Notes under the pieces: model-generated
Databases searched by the model: none
Told to the model about the DNA's origin: nothing
What the model saw: the letters and a program-made list of their open reading frames with translations, nothing else
Program-made: the position numbers and the translations under genes
NCBI RefSeq assembly: GCF_030546755.1
Contig: NZ_JAUOPE010000008.1
Coordinates: 124,001 to 188,000 of the forward strand
DNA: 64,000 nucleotides
Reading direction: 5' to 3'
From: Colwellia sp. 1_MG-2023
Lineage (GTDB): Bacteria; Pseudomonadota; Gammaproteobacteria; Enterobacterales; Alteromonadaceae
Shown: positions 1-9,526 of the stretch, piece after piece
Position numbering within the stretch: position 1 is the first letter of the stretch
Layout: each line of letters opens with the position of its first letter

Positions 1-1442
1 TAGCAGAAAGCTTTTATAATTCAGTATTTTGCCATTTATTTGAACGAAAATATTATCATAATGACTTTATTTTCGTACAAGCAAGCGACTTAACTGAACA
101 ACAAATCTCTGCTGCGCAAATTTATACTCGCTACCCTCTTGCAGAGAAAGGATTAAGTAAAACGATTACTCATATCATTAGAAACGCGAGTTTTTCCGCA
201 CGATTTACTCACCCTAAAAAAGAGTTTAGTGCATTAGTGCGGGCCTTTATCAAAAAGCCCCAATTAGCCAAGTTTCCTCTTGAGGCACTAAAGCTCGATA
301 TTCTCAATTTTACTTTTTATCGCAATAAAGGTGCGTATATTATCGGCCGTGTGATTTCTCCTGACGGTGAAACACCTTTTATTGTCGCCATAGTCAATGA
401 CGAGAAAACAGGCCTTCACCTAGATGCATTACTAACAGAGCCAGAAAATATGGCGGTAGTGTTTGGTTTTGCCCGATCCTATTTTTTTGTAGATTGTTTA
501 TACCCACAAGCCCTAGTTAGCTTTTTACAAGGCTTAATACCGCATAAAACCAGAGCAGATTTATACTCCGCCATTGGCTTTCATAAACAAGGGAAAACGC
601 AATTTTATCGCGACTTTTTGCATCATTTAGCTAGCAGTGACGATCAATTTCAATTAGCTGACGGTATCAAAGGCATGGTGATGTCAGTTTTCACCTTACC
701 TTCTTACCCCTACGTATTTAAAATTATTAAAGACAAGTTCGCGCCTAGTAAGAAGATGACGAAATCAGACGTCAAAGCAAAATATCGCTTAGTGAAATTA
801 CACGACAGAGTTGGACGAATGGCTGATACTATGGAGTATTCTGAAGTTGCCTTTCCTAAAGCGCGCTTTTCTCAAATATTACTAGATGAGCTGATGCAAG
901 TAGCGCCTTCAATTATCCGCTTTGAAGATGAACTTATTATCATTCAACACTTATATATAGAGCGCAGAATGACACCATTAAACATATATTTAGCCGATGC
1001 TAGCGATGAAGAAATCGATGAAGCTATGTTTGGTTACGGGGAAGCAATCAAACAACTCATTGCGGCAGATATATTTCCCGGAGACATGTTATTAAAAAAC
1101 TTCGGTGTTACGCGTCATGGCAGAGTAATATTTTATGATTATGATGAAATCACTTACATGAATGAAGTCAATTTCAGGGTGATTCCAGAAGCGGTTACCG
1201 AAGAACAAATTTTTGCTGCAGAGCCATGGTACTCGGTCGCCCCTGGCGATGTTTTTCCTGAAGAACTAGCAACCTTTGCCTTAGCAAACCCTAAATATCG
1301 CAAAGCATTTTTAAAACATCACAGTGAATTACTCGATGCTAACTATTGGCAAAAGCACCAACAAAATATTGCTCAGGGAGTCATTGAGAATGTTTATCCC
1401 TACCCTAAAGAGTTAAAATTAAGCCAAAACGAGTTAAGTTAA
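1..1442 (+). CDS. aceK: Isocitrate dehydrogenase kinase/phosphatase, 5' end outside window
   Basis: Bifunctional cytosolic enzyme that phosphorylates and dephosphorylates isocitrate dehydrogenase, setting the split between TCA cycle and glyoxylate shunt. The frame is open from the first full codon at position 3, so the start lies outside the window. About 480 residues are visible against a usual 570-600, so roughly 100 N-terminal residues are missing. The GTG at 237 is internal, because the upstream codons still read as AceK (for example NSVFCHLFERKYYHNDF). The nucleotide-binding/catalytic block near the C-terminus is clear: GDMLLKNFGVTRHGR followed by YDYDEI. Glyoxylate-shunt partners aceB/aceA, if linked, would lie upstream. 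Identification is firm. Confidence 0.95.
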   Translation, partial: AESFYNSVFCHLFERKYYHNDFIFVQASDLTEQQISAAQIYTRYPLAEKGLSKTITHIIRNASFSARFTHPKKEFSALVRAFIKKPQLAKFPLEALKLDILNFTFYRNKGAYIIGRVISPDGETPFIVAIVNDEKTGLHLDALLTEPENMAVVFGFARSYFFVDCLYPQALVSFLQGLIPHKTRADLYSAIGFHKQGKTQFYRDFLHHLASSDDQFQLADGIKGMVMSVFTLPSYPYVFKIIKDKFAPSKKMTKSDVKAKYRLVKLHDRVGRMADTMEYSEVAFPKARFSQILLDELMQVAPSIIRFEDELIIIQHLYIERRMTPLNIYLADASDEEIDEAMFGYGEAIKQLIAADIFPGDMLLKNFGVTRHGRVIFYDYDEITYMNEVNFRVIPEAVTEEQIFAAEPWYSVAPGDVFPEELATFALANPKYRKAFLKHHSELLDANYWQKHQQNIAQGVIENVYPYPKELKLSQNELS

Positions 1443-1492
1443 GGCAAATTGCATATTTATTAGCCGAACAGTATAAAATTATTATTTAGCGC

Positions 1493-1520
1493 TTTACCTT
1501 TGTAATTGCTTGGGTATAAT
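1493..1520 (+). promoter_or_regulatory. Sigma-70 promoter of tRNA-Trp
   Basis: TTTACC (1493-1498), a 16-bp spacer and a perfect TATAAT (1515-1520) end 13 bp before the mature tRNA, which is the expected geometry for a stable-RNA promoter. It lies just after the aceK stop codon, so the tRNA has its own promoter. Confidence 0.7.
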
Positions 1521-1533
1521 TCGTCTCCGTTGC

Positions 1534-1610
1534 AGGGGTGTAGTTCCAATTGGTAGAACAGCGGTCTCCAAAACCGACGGTTGGGAGTTCGAATCTCTCC
1601 ACCCCTGCCA
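1534..1610 (+). tRNA. tRNA-Trp (anticodon CCA)
   Basis: Full cloverleaf of 77 nt with encoded 3' CCA. The acceptor stem is AGGGGTG / CACCCCT, the D stem GTTC / GAAC, the anticodon loop CTCCAAA holds CCA, and the T arm contains TTCGAAT. G73 is the discriminator base, as expected for tRNA-Trp. The anticodon stem has four pairs plus a terminal G-A apposition. It stands alone, not in a tRNA cluster. Confidence 0.97.
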
Positions 1611-1823
1611 TTTCTTTTCCAATTCTCGTGTTATCTACTTATATATTCTTAGTAAATTTTTATAGATCAAATACATAAATTTGTCAGTTTAGAGCCCTTT
1701 TTAACGCTTTAATCAAGATGATTTAATCAACATAGATCGCAGAGTTCAAATACCGCTTAACAAGTAGCTTTTTGCTATTTATACTGCGATGATAGCCAAA
1801 CTAATTTTAAAGACAGAGTGCTA

Positions 1824-2204
1824 ATGACTATCACCACAAGACAATTCAATCACTTAAAAGCGATGGGCATTACCTTGTGGCAGCGTAAAAATCTTGAGCA
1901 GCCTTCAAGTGAAGATCACAAAACGCCGGTTAATAATATCACCGGAGATTTTTCTGCCAATGAAATTAACAATCTACAAATATTTCAAGATATTTTACAA
2001 GCACTTTCTATCGAGTCTGCTGATATATCCTGGCAACAGTCGCACCTCGACTTAGGCTTATTTAATTGGCAATTTACTGATAACACTAATATTAGTTATG
2101 ACAAAAAGGTACTCATAACACCAAGTCTCGATAAAATTGCTCAATCATCAGCCATTAAGAAACAACTTTGGCAAACCATTATTCAACATAACTTAAATAC
2201 TTAA
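1824..2204 (+). CDS. holD: DNA polymerase III psi subunit
   Basis: Psi subunit of the clamp loader, which links the tau/gamma complex to chi and SSB-coated DNA. The protein has 126 residues (E. coli 137). It is weakly conserved, as the family is, but keeps the N-terminal signature LKAMGITLWQRK (compare LQQLGITQW in E. coli) and the C-terminal KKQLWQTIIQH helix. Position supports the call: it precedes rimI by 7 bp, the same holD-rimI order as in enterobacteria. I prefer ATG 1824 over the in-frame GTG at 1818, because the AGACAGAG stretch upstream then has better spacing. Sequence identity alone would not prove it; synteny does most of the work. Confidence 0.85.
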   Translation: MTITTRQFNHLKAMGITLWQRKNLEQPSSEDHKTPVNNITGDFSANEINNLQIFQDILQALSIESADISWQQSHLDLGLFNWQFTDNTNISYDKKVLITPSLDKIAQSSAIKKQLWQTIIQHNLNT

Positions 2205-2211
2205 GAACGCT

Positions 2212-2658
2212 ATGTCGCTCACATTTTCACCTATTACCCTAAACGATGTTGGCTCATTAATGCCGATAGAAAACGATTGCCATTCTCACCCATGGAGTGA
2301 AAAAACCTTTCAAAGCTGCATTGGTGGACGTTACTTTGGTTATTATCTTAAAGATAACTCAAACAATATTACTGGCTTTTATGTAGGCGAGTATATTCTG
2401 GGTGAAGCAACGCTGATGGATATCTGTATTGCACCAAAATTTCAAGGCAATGGCTACGGCAAACATTTACTTGAACATTATCATCACCAAGCTAAATTAT
2501 TGGGTGCTGAAAAATGGTTACTTGAGGTACGAGCAAAAAATATCTCAGCGTTAATGATGTACATTAATAATGGCTATACTGAAATTGCTCGAAGAACCGG
2601 CTATTATCCAAGCGCCATAGGCTATGAAGACGCCATCGTGATGCAAAAGTCGTTGTAA
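2212..2658 (+). CDS. rimI: Ribosomal protein bS18 alanine N-acetyltransferase
   Basis: GNAT-fold enzyme that acetylates the N-terminal alanine of ribosomal protein S18 using acetyl-CoA. The 148-residue length is typical. The acetyl-CoA binding loop QGNGYGKH (78-85) and the LLEVRAKN strand (103-110) with the conserved Glu are present, followed by the GYTEIARRTGYY C-terminal block. It sits 7 bp after holD and is probably co-transcribed with it. A hairpin with a T-run follows at 2689-2717. Confidence 0.93.
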   Translation: MSLTFSPITLNDVGSLMPIENDCHSHPWSEKTFQSCIGGRYFGYYLKDNSNNITGFYVGEYILGEATLMDICIAPKFQGNGYGKHLLEHYHHQAKLLGAEKWLLEVRAKNISALMMYINNGYTEIARRTGYYPSAIGYEDAIVMQKSL

Positions 2659-2688
2659 ATTCATCATGAGTTATTTATAGAGATGAAA

Positions 2689-2717
2689 AAAAAGCTTATC
2701 AAAATGAAAAGCTTTTT
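2689..2717 (+). terminator. Terminator between rimI and the M56 peptidase gene
   Basis: Perfect 9-bp stem AAAAAGCTT (2689-2697) / AAGCTTTTT (2709-2717) with an 11-nt loop. The arms end in A and T runs, so it can act in both directions for the two convergent genes. Confidence 0.75.
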
Positions 2718-2732
2718 AGTGGAAGAATATAA

Positions 2733-3989
2733 CTACTGAGTCACTTTAATTTTTTCAATAAGATTAACATCTTTGAAAGTCGATTCAGGACTCATTCTAA
2801 AATCAAGCTGCACTAGTTGGTTTTTATGATAATCACCAGTTGCATCATATTTCCATTGTTTCAATGCTGTTATTGCCACACGATCAAAAACATAAGCAGG
2901 AACACCATCCATTACTTCAACATTTTTCACTTCTCCTTCCCCGTTTATATCAAACTTCAAAACCACAGCACCTTCAATTTCCTCTTCTACAGCTTTTAGC
3001 GGGTATTTAGGTTCAACACGATAAGTTGGCATGGCTTCTTTTTTAACGGCAGGCGGTGTCCTGTGTTTCTGTGTGCTGTTGCCATCACCAATATTGCCAG
3101 CATAACTTAGCCCAGACAATAGCGTGACAGATAATACTGACGCTAATGCTAAACTCACTTTTGATGCTTGTGTATGCGTTTTTATATGTTTTATACGTTC
3201 AAACATGATCTCTTTATCTCCATATTTCTTAAAGGAAAGTTGAGCAAAAGCAAGAGGTGGCGTTGTTTCTGCCGCCACAAGCAGTGCTCGACTATAATTG
3301 ATCCTGCTTGCAGATTGTTTTCGCGCCAAAACAATTTGATCACAGGAAAGTTCTTGATCTCGGCGAAAGCGAAAGTACGCCAACCAAACCAAGGGCTGAA
3401 ACCAAAATAACGCTAATAATACAAAGGCTATTAAGTTCCAATAAATGTCATTGCGATCAAAATGACAAATTTCGTGTTCCAGAATTAATGTTTGCTGCTC
3501 TTCGTTATACAAAGCAGTAAATTCTTCCGGTAATAATAATTTTTGATTGAAAACACCAACAATCATTGGGCTATAAGTGTGTGCACTTTGAAACACAGAT
3601 AGTTTTTCAGGTAGCTTAATCGGTAAAGTATCCGCATCAAATTTAACGAAGGTTGTTTTTCGTAAAAACTGTAAATGTGAGACTAACCAGTAAACTATCA
3701 TCAGCGAGGAGATTAACACCCAACAAGCGATTAACCATTCAACAGTAAATTGTTGTTGTAACGTTTGCGTGGGTAGCACAATAAATTGCTGTATTTTTGC
3801 ATCGGCAAATTGAGAGTTATGAAACCAAGTGATTGGTAAACTATATAAGGACAATCCTAAAGGTACATATATCCATAAGAAATAGACTTTTTTGGGCCCT
3901 AATTTTCTTAACAACAAGCGATGAGATAGTAAAATTATCGATAAAATAATCGTCAACGGAGCTAACCAGCTAATGAGTAAATCAATCAT
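2733..3989 (-). CDS. BlaR1/MecR1-type M56 membrane metallopeptidase with TonB C-terminal domain
   Basis: Membrane sensor-protease of the M56 family. In BlaR1/MecR1 the cytoplasmic zinc protease domain destroys the partner repressor after a periplasmic signal. The 418-residue protein shows N-terminal membrane helices (about 5-25, 37-55, 84-104), the zinc motif HEICH (172-176) with the third ligand in DQELSCD (E213), another helix near 275-297, then a TonB-C-like domain (about 320-400, containing PKYPLKAVEEEIEGAVVLKF). The penicillin-binding sensor domain of BlaR1 is absent; the TonB-C domain takes its place, so the signal is probably not a beta-lactam. It overlaps the blaI-like gene by 8 bp. 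No beta-lactamase gene is nearby. Substrate and ligand are unknown. Confidence 0.88.
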   Translation of the reverse strand: MIDLLISWLAPLTIILSIILLSHRLLLRKLGPKKVYFLWIYVPLGLSLYSLPITWFHNSQFADAKIQQFIVLPTQTLQQQFTVEWLIACWVLISSLMIVYWLVSHLQFLRKTTFVKFDADTLPIKLPEKLSVFQSAHTYSPMIVGVFNQKLLLPEEFTALYNEEQQTLILEHEICHFDRNDIYWNLIAFVLLALFWFQPLVWLAYFRFRRDQELSCDQIVLARKQSASRINYSRALLVAAETTPPLAFAQLSFKKYGDKEIMFERIKHIKTHTQASKVSLALASVLSVTLLSGLSYAGNIGDGNSTQKHRTPPAVKKEAMPTYRVEPKYPLKAVEEEIEGAVVLKFDINGEGEVKNVEVMDGVPAYVFDRVAITALKQWKYDATGDYHKNQLVQLDFRMSPESTFKDVNLIEKIKVTQ

Positions 3990-4419
3990 TTTCTTCCCTC
4001 TTATTTTCTTGCTCCCAAGAAGAAATAATTTGTTTTAACTCTTCAATATCGTCTTTTTCTAAATGCTTATTTTTCGCAAAACTTGCAATTAATGGTGAAA
4101 CTCTGCCACTAAACATGCGTTCAATAAGGCTTTGACTTTCAGAGTGTGTATAGGCTTCGCGCTCTACTAATGGGTAATAAAAGTAGCGTCGTTGCTCTTG
4201 TTCAAAACTAATCGCAGCTTTTTTTACTAAACGATTTAACAAAGTTTTAACGGTTTTATCATGCCATTGTTTTTTTTGGTTTAATCGTTCAATAATTTCA
4301 TTTGCAGTCGCTGGATGCTTTTGCCATAGCACCTCAAGCACTTCAAACTCTGCAATGCTAATATCTACACTTTTTTCCATTTTCTTTGCCTTGTGATTAC
4401 TCATCTTGAATTGAACCAT
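3982..4419 (-). CDS. BlaI/MecI/CopY-family transcriptional repressor
   Basis: Winged-helix repressor, partner of the downstream M56 peptidase. Residues about 15-90 read as the BlaI/MecI fold (ISIAEFEVLEVLWQKHPATA, then the recognition helix WHDKTVKTLLNRLVKK); the C-terminal helical part would be the dimer and cleavage region. The family dimerises on TACA-N-TGTA dyads, and two such sites lie just upstream at 4449-4490, so autoregulation of the two-gene operon is likely. ATG 4419 is used; an internal ATG at 4404 is also possible. Confidence 0.92.
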   Translation of the reverse strand: MVQFKMSNHKAKKMEKSVDISIAEFEVLEVLWQKHPATANEIIERLNQKKQWHDKTVKTLLNRLVKKAAISFEQEQRRYFYYPLVEREAYTHSESQSLIERMFSGRVSPLIASFAKNKHLEKDDIEELKQIISSWEQENKREEND

Positions 4420-4448
4420 TCAAAATAAAAAACTACCTATTCCAACAA

Positions 4449-4490
4449 TGATTACAAATGTAATCACCAATAAAGAATTACACTTGTAAT
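4449..4490. promoter_or_regulatory. Tandem BlaI/MecI-type operators
   Basis: Two dyads: TGATTACAAATGTAATCA (4449-4466) and ATTACACTTGTAAT (4477-4490), centres 26 bp apart. Both carry the TTACA/TGTAA half-sites typical of BlaI/MecI operators. They lie 30-70 bp upstream of the repressor start, where they would cover its promoter. Confidence 0.85.
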
Positions 4491-4644
4491 CAATATTGTC
4501 AAATTATTATTGGTTTAAATTAAAATGGATAAAAAAAAATTAAGTGAATCTACAGATTATTGCTGCCTTAAACACTTGTTTTCGATATAATGTTGCGCTT
4601 TAAAAATTCGCTAATCGTTCATTATTTTAAAACAGGTATTTTGC

Positions 4645-6225
4645 ATGTCGCTACAACAGCAGGAAGTCGACCTAAGACGCACCTTTGCTATTATCTCGCA
4701 TCCCGATGCAGGTAAAACCACTATCACTGAAAAAGTATTACTTTTCGGTCAAGCTTTACAAAAAGCAGGCACAGTAAAAGGTAAAAAATCAGGCCAACAT
4801 GCAAAATCAGACTGGATGGAAATGGAAAAAGATCGTGGTATTTCAATTACCACGTCGGTTATGCAATTTCCGTATGCAGACTGTCTTGTTAACCTGTTAG
4901 ATACTCCTGGTCATGAAGATTTCTCAGAAGATACTTACCGAACGCTTACCGCCGTTGACTCTTGCTTAATGGTAATTGATGTAGCAAAAGGTGTTGAAGC
5001 CAGAACCATTAAATTAATGGAAGTTACTCGTTTAAGAGATACGCCCATCATTACTTTTATGAATAAAATGGATCGTGATGTGCGCGATCCAATGGAAGTA
5101 ATGGACGAAGTAGAAGATGTTTTAAAAATAAAATGTGCTCCTATTACTTGGCCGATCGGCATGGGGAAAGAATTTAAAGGCGTTTATAACATTTTAACTG
5201 ACGAAACGTTTCTGTATCAATCAGGACAAGGTCACACCATACAAGAAAAACGCGTAATTAAAGGTTTAGATAACCCAGAGCTTGATAGCGCCATAGGCCA
5301 TTATGCTGATGACTTACGTGAAGAATTAGAACTGGTGGTTGGTGCCTCTCATGAATTTGATTTAGATGAATTTTTAGCCGGCGAATTAACTCCAGTATTT
5401 TTTGGTACCGCATTAGGTAACTTCGGCGTTGACCATATGCTTGACGGCTTAACTAAATGGGCACCAAAACCATTACCTAGACAAACAGATACTCGCGAAG
5501 TATTAGCCACTGAAGAAAAGTTCTCAGGTTTTGTCTTTAAAATTCAAGCAAACATGGATCCGAAACATCGTGACCGTATCGCATTTATGCGAATTTGCTC
5601 GGGTAAATACGAGAAAGGCATGAAAATGCGCCAAGTGCGCATTGGTAAAGATGTAAAAATTGCCGATGCCGTTACTTTTATGGCAGGCGATCGCTCAAAC
5701 GTAGAGCAAGCCTTTGCCGGTGATATCATAGGTTTGCATAACCACGGCAGTATTCAAATTGGTGATACGTTTACCGCTGGTGAAGAGATGAAATTTAGCG
5801 GTATTCCAAACTTTGCACCAGAAATGTTCCGTCGTATACGTTTACGCGATCCATTAAAAGCGAAACAATTGCAAAAAGGGTTAATTCAGCTTTCAGAAGA
5901 AGGCGCGGTACAAGTCTTTAGACCTTTAATGAACAACGACATGATTGTTGGCGCGGTTGGTGTGCTGCAATTTGAAGTAGTCGTGCAACGTTTAAAAACA
6001 GAATATAACGTTGATGCGATTTATGAGCCAATTAGCGTGGCAACAGCACGTTGGTGTACTTGTGATGATGAACGTACGTTAGAGCAATTTCAGAAAAAAG
6101 CGTTTGATAATTTAGCGTTAGATGGTGGTGATAATTTAACTTATATTGCACCAACGATGGTTAATTTGAATTTGGCTCAAGAGCGTCATCCGGATATACA
6201 ATTCCATCAAACCCGAGAGCATTAA
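4645..6225 (+). CDS. prfC: Peptide chain release factor 3
   Basis: Translational GTPase RF3, which recycles RF1/RF2 from the ribosome after termination. The 526-residue length is standard (E. coli 529). GTPase motifs are all visible: G1 HPDAGKTT (19-26), G3 DTPGH (86-90), G4 NKMD (140-143), with switch I around [12 protein letters not shown]. The C-terminal domain ends in FHQTREH. It is monocistronic by appearance, with divergent spacing from blaI and a structured repeat downstream. Confidence 0.97.
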   Translation: MSLQQQEVDLRRTFAIISHPDAGKTTITEKVLLFGQALQKAGTVKGKKSGQHAKSDWMEMEKDRGISITTSVMQFPYADCLVNLLDTPGHEDFSEDTYRTLTAVDSCLMVIDVAKGVEARTIKLMEVTRLRDTPIITFMNKMDRDVRDPMEVMDEVEDVLKIKCAPITWPIGMGKEFKGVYNILTDETFLYQSGQGHTIQEKRVIKGLDNPELDSAIGHYADDLREELELVVGASHEFDLDEFLAGELTPVFFGTALGNFGVDHMLDGLTKWAPKPLPRQTDTREVLATEEKFSGFVFKIQANMDPKHRDRIAFMRICSGKYEKGMKMRQVRIGKDVKIADAVTFMAGDRSNVEQAFAGDIIGLHNHGSIQIGDTFTAGEEMKFSGIPNFAPEMFRRIRLRDPLKAKQLQKGLIQLSEEGAVQVFRPLMNNDMIVGAVGVLQFEVVVQRLKTEYNVDAIYEPISVATARWCTCDDERTLEQFQKKAFDNLALDGGDNLTYIAPTMVNLNLAQERHPDIQFHQTREH

Positions 6226-6248
6226 TTTTGGCGGCATATATTTCGTTG

Positions 6249-6335
6249 TAGTTGCATTGTTTTAGCTTTTTCATTTGTCACTTAGTACACTAAGCTCCTC
6301 ATGAAAAAGCTCAACGGCTTTACTAAAACTCATCT
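6249..6335 (+). repeat. Structured dispersed repeat, copy B
   Basis: Non-coding stem-loop in the prfC-argS gap. It has an 11-bp outer stem AGCTTTTTCAT (6264-6274) / ATGAAAAAGCT (6301-6311) and an inner stem CTTAG (6281-6285) / CTAAG (6290-6294) with loop TACA. The 5' tag TAGTTGCATTG and the bulge CTCC recur in the copy beside eno (58022-58092), where the stems have different bases but the same layout. Confidence 0.6.
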
Positions 6336-6395
6336 ATATTATTGCCAAAAACGTCTATTAAAATAGCTAAAACAGCTTTATAAAGATTATTTAGG

Positions 6396-6410
6396 TCAGG
6401 TTTTACCTGA
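6396..6410. repeat. Small hairpin before argS
   Basis: Stem TCAGGT (6396-6401) / ACCTGA (6405-6410) with a 3-nt loop, 20 bp before the argS start. It has no T-run. It may influence argS translation or be chance. Confidence 0.3.
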
Positions 6411-6430
6411 TCACAAAAAGAGTTAAATAA

Positions 6431-8185
6431 ATGAATATTAAACAACTACTTTCAGAAAAAGTGCTAGCAGCCATGGTTGCGGCCGGTTTACCAGAAAATA
6501 CTAACCCTGCATTAAGTATTTCCAACCGTGCTAATTTTGGTGATTATCAAGCAAACGGTGTCATGGGCGCGGCTAAAAAGCTTAAAACTAATCCTCGTGA
6601 ATTAGCCAGTAAAGTAGTTGAACATTTAAACCTAGATGGTATTGCTGAAAAGGTTGAACTTGCAGGCCCAGGTTTTATTAATATTCACTTAGACCAAGCG
6701 TGGTTAGCAACTCAATTAACTGCCATTGCAAACGATGAAAAATTAGGTGTCTCACAACGTATCACAGGTACGGATGATAAACCTCAAAATGTAGTGGTTG
6801 ATTACTCAGCACCAAACCTTGCTAAAGAAATGCACGTGGGGCATTTACGCTCAACCATTATTGGTGATGCAGTAGTGCGTGCCCTTGAGTTTCGTGGCGA
6901 CAAAGTGATTCGTCAAAACCATATGGGTGATTGGGGCACACAATTTGGCATGTTATTGGCGCATTTGAGCGACAAGTTACAAGCCAATGAAGTGGCTGAA
7001 ACGGCGCTTGCCGACTTAGAAAATTTTTATCGTGAAGCAAAAATTCGCTTTGACGAAGAAGAAGGTTTTGCCGATAGAGCACGTAATTACGTGGTTAAAC
7101 TACAAAGTGGTGATGCCGATTGTGCCGTGTTATGGCAACAGTTTATAGATATTTCTATTGCACACAGCGAAGAAATTTATCACAAGTTGAATGTAACGTT
7201 AACCCGTGACGATATTATGGGTGAAAGCGCCTATAACCCTGATCTTCCTAAAGTCATTGATGAGTTATTAGCAAAAGAAATCGCGGTAGAAGACCAAGGT
7301 GCAAGAGTTGTTTTTATTGACGAAATGGCGAATAAAGATGGCGAGCCTTCGGTATTTATCGTGCAAAAATCTGGCGGCGGTTATTTATACGCGACAACCG
7401 ATTTATCAGCTTGTCGCTACCGTAGCGGGCAATTAAATGCCGATCGCATCATTATTTTCACTGATGCTCGTCAAGCGCTACATTTCAAACAAGTAGAAAT
7501 TGTTGCCCGTAAAGCTGGCTTTTTACCAGAACATGTTGGTTATGATCATTGCCCATTTGGCATGATGATGGGCGATGACGGTAAACCATTTAAAACACGC
7601 ACTGGTGGTACAATCAAATTAGCAGAGTTATTAGACGAAGCGGTTGTTCGTGCCAAAGAAGTAATCGCAGAGAAAAATCCTGATTATTCTGATGAAAAAC
7701 TTACCGAAGTAGCGCAAAAAGTTGGTATCGGCGCAGTTAAATTTGCCGATTTATCAAAAAACAGAACCAGTGATTATATCTTCAACTGGAAAACAATGCT
7801 GAGCTTTGAAGGCGCAACCGCTCCTTATTTACAATACGCATATTCACGTATTCAAAGCATTTTCTCTAAAGCTGAGGTGAACCTTCAAGAATTTGATCAG
7901 CATTTTGCGATTGTGGAACCACAAGAAAAAGCTTTAGCATTAAAGCTATTACAGTTAGAAGATGTCATCGATGCAGTAATCAATGAATGTACACCAAATT
8001 TATTATGTAATTATCTTTATGAATTAGCGAGTTTATACATGAGCTTTTATGAAGCCTGCCCAATTCTAAAAGACGGTATTGATGAACACGTAAAACAATC
8101 GCGTTTAGCCTTATGTGCACAAATATCAAAAACCCTCAAACAAGGGTTAGATATTTTAGGTATTGAAGTAATGGAACGCATGTAA
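6431..8185 (+). CDS. argS: Arginyl-tRNA synthetase
   Basis: Class I aminoacyl-tRNA synthetase that charges tRNA-Arg in the cytosol. The 584-residue protein has the N-terminal Add-1 tRNA-recognition domain, the HIGH-type motif HVGH (135-138) in [16 protein letters not shown], and the C-terminal anticodon-binding domain (about 455-584) ending in LGIEVMERM. As in most ArgRS proteins, no clear KMSKS is seen. The start follows AAAGAG at about 8 bp. No attenuator or T-box is apparent upstream. Confidence 0.97.
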   Translation: MNIKQLLSEKVLAAMVAAGLPENTNPALSISNRANFGDYQANGVMGAAKKLKTNPRELASKVVEHLNLDGIAEKVELAGPGFINIHLDQAWLATQLTAIANDEKLGVSQRITGTDDKPQNVVVDYSAPNLAKEMHVGHLRSTIIGDAVVRALEFRGDKVIRQNHMGDWGTQFGMLLAHLSDKLQANEVAETALADLENFYREAKIRFDEEEGFADRARNYVVKLQSGDADCAVLWQQFIDISIAHSEEIYHKLNVTLTRDDIMGESAYNPDLPKVIDELLAKEIAVEDQGARVVFIDEMANKDGEPSVFIVQKSGGGYLYATTDLSACRYRSGQLNADRIIIFTDARQALHFKQVEIVARKAGFLPEHVGYDHCPFGMMMGDDGKPFKTRTGGTIKLAELLDEAVVRAKEVIAEKNPDYSDEKLTEVAQKVGIGAVKFADLSKNRTSDYIFNWKTMLSFEGATAPYLQYAYSRIQSIFSKAEVNLQEFDQHFAIVEPQEKALALKLLQLEDVIDAVINECTPNLLCNYLYELASLYMSFYEACPILKDGIDEHVKQSRLALCAQISKTLKQGLDILGIEVMERM

Positions 8186-8310
8186 GTTTATTTCATTAAA
8201 TTAATACCCTAATCAGGTATTGCTTGCCAACAGAGAACAAGCACAATAACTTAATAAACTTAGTATTAGGTTTGAACTAATGATAGATAGTTCATAGTGA
8301 AGGAATTTTA

Positions 8311-9429
8311 ATGAAAGTTTTGCTAATTGATAATAAGAGTAAATCATTAACTCATCTCAATGATTTACTCAAACAGCAACTTTGTCAGACCGCCAGTGTC
8401 ACTGAGCCACTTACAGGTTTAAAACTGCTACAAAAACATAACTTTAATGTTGTGATCGTTGCTGACGATATTAGTAAAACGACTGTTGTTAACTTATTAA
8501 AAGCTATCACAATTAAATTTCCCAAGCTTATTCGCATAGCCCATGTAAGCAAACCTATTGCTAAAGTTAACCACTATGCGCATTATGTTTTTACTTCGCC
8601 AGTTGAGCCTATTAGCGTTATTAATACCGTGTTATCTTTTCAAGGCAATCATAAAAAAATAACCAAAGATATTATTGTAAAATCAGTCGCTAAAGTTAAA
8701 GCATTACCTAGTCCACCTAAAGTGTATTTACAACTGAATGCTATCTTAAAAAATGCGAATACTGATTCGGACAAAATTGCCGATATTATTACGCAAGATC
8801 CGGCATTAGCAGCGAAAGTCATTCAAACGGCAAATAATATTTTTGGACAAAGTGATAAACCGTTATCGTCAATTGCAGAAGCGATCACCAAACTTGGTGT
8901 TGATACGTTAAGTTGTATTGTGATGACGGCAGAGATGTTTTCTTATCAACCAGACATTCCCAATTTCTCCTTAATTGACGAGCAGGCACATTGCTTGGCA
9001 ACAGCTCGATTTGCTGCATCTCTAGTCTCGTCAGAGCTAAAACAAGACACCCTCTTAGCTGGCTTATTACACGATATTGGCAAGTTAGTATTATTTGAAA
9101 TTGATATGGCACTCACGTTAAAGTTTTTCGCTAATGATGCTAGAACGTCAGATGCAATTGAGTTAGAAGAGAAGATTTTTTCTACGGATCATACTCAAAT
9201 TGGCGCTTACCTATTACATACGTGGAGTTTTCCATATTATCTGATTGATGCGGTTCTCAACCATCATCAACCCAAAAAACTGTTAGGTAAGCAACTAGGA
9301 ATAAGCCAAGCGGTATACCTTGCCAATTGTTTATTAGAAGAAAAAGATGTTGATAATGAGTTTTTACAACACTTTAACTTAACGGAAAAAATTGAACAAT
9401 TAAAACAAAAAGCGCTAAGGTTTAAATAA
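8311..9429 (+). CDS. HDOD-domain regulator with receiver-like N-terminus
   Basis: Signal-transduction protein of 372 residues. Residues 1-115 look like a response-regulator receiver fold (MKVLLIDNKSK ... VVIVADD ... FTSPVEP), but the acidic pair is degenerate (IDNKS), so phosphorylation is doubtful. Residues about 130-330 form an HDOD domain (LPSPPKVYLQL, ITQDPALAAKVIQTAN, LLHDIGKLVLF). HDOD proteins in marine gammaproteobacteria are linked to signalling, motility and cyclic-di-nucleotide networks; the specific target here is unknown. A good Shine-Dalgarno (GAAGGA) sets the start. Confidence 0.85.
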   Translation: MKVLLIDNKSKSLTHLNDLLKQQLCQTASVTEPLTGLKLLQKHNFNVVIVADDISKTTVVNLLKAITIKFPKLIRIAHVSKPIAKVNHYAHYVFTSPVEPISVINTVLSFQGNHKKITKDIIVKSVAKVKALPSPPKVYLQLNAILKNANTDSDKIADIITQDPALAAKVIQTANNIFGQSDKPLSSIAEAITKLGVDTLSCIVMTAEMFSYQPDIPNFSLIDEQAHCLATARFAASLVSSELKQDTLLAGLLHDIGKLVLFEIDMALTLKFFANDARTSDAIELEEKIFSTDHTQIGAYLLHTWSFPYYLIDAVLNHHQPKKLLGKQLGISQAVYLANCLLEEKDVDNEFLQHFNLTEKIEQLKQKALRFK

Positions 9430-9526
9430 CCCAATTATTCATTTCGCGATTACCAATCGCGATGCTTAACCTAAGATTATCGAACTTGGTTTTGCGTGGT
9501 TTTGCACGGTTTTATAGGGAAAAGTA

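Noticed and set aside
237..240. GTG as start of a 401-residue AceK
   Set aside because: The frame upstream is open to the window edge and encodes conserved AceK sequence; the gene is cut by the window, not short.
8205..8224. Short inverted repeat AATACC/GGTATT after argS
   Set aside because: Only 6 bp, with no T-run; probably chance.
9444..9462. Hairpin TCGCGATT / AATCGCGA between the HDOD gene and yjjV
   Set aside because: Perfect 8-bp stem but no T-run; too little to call a terminator.
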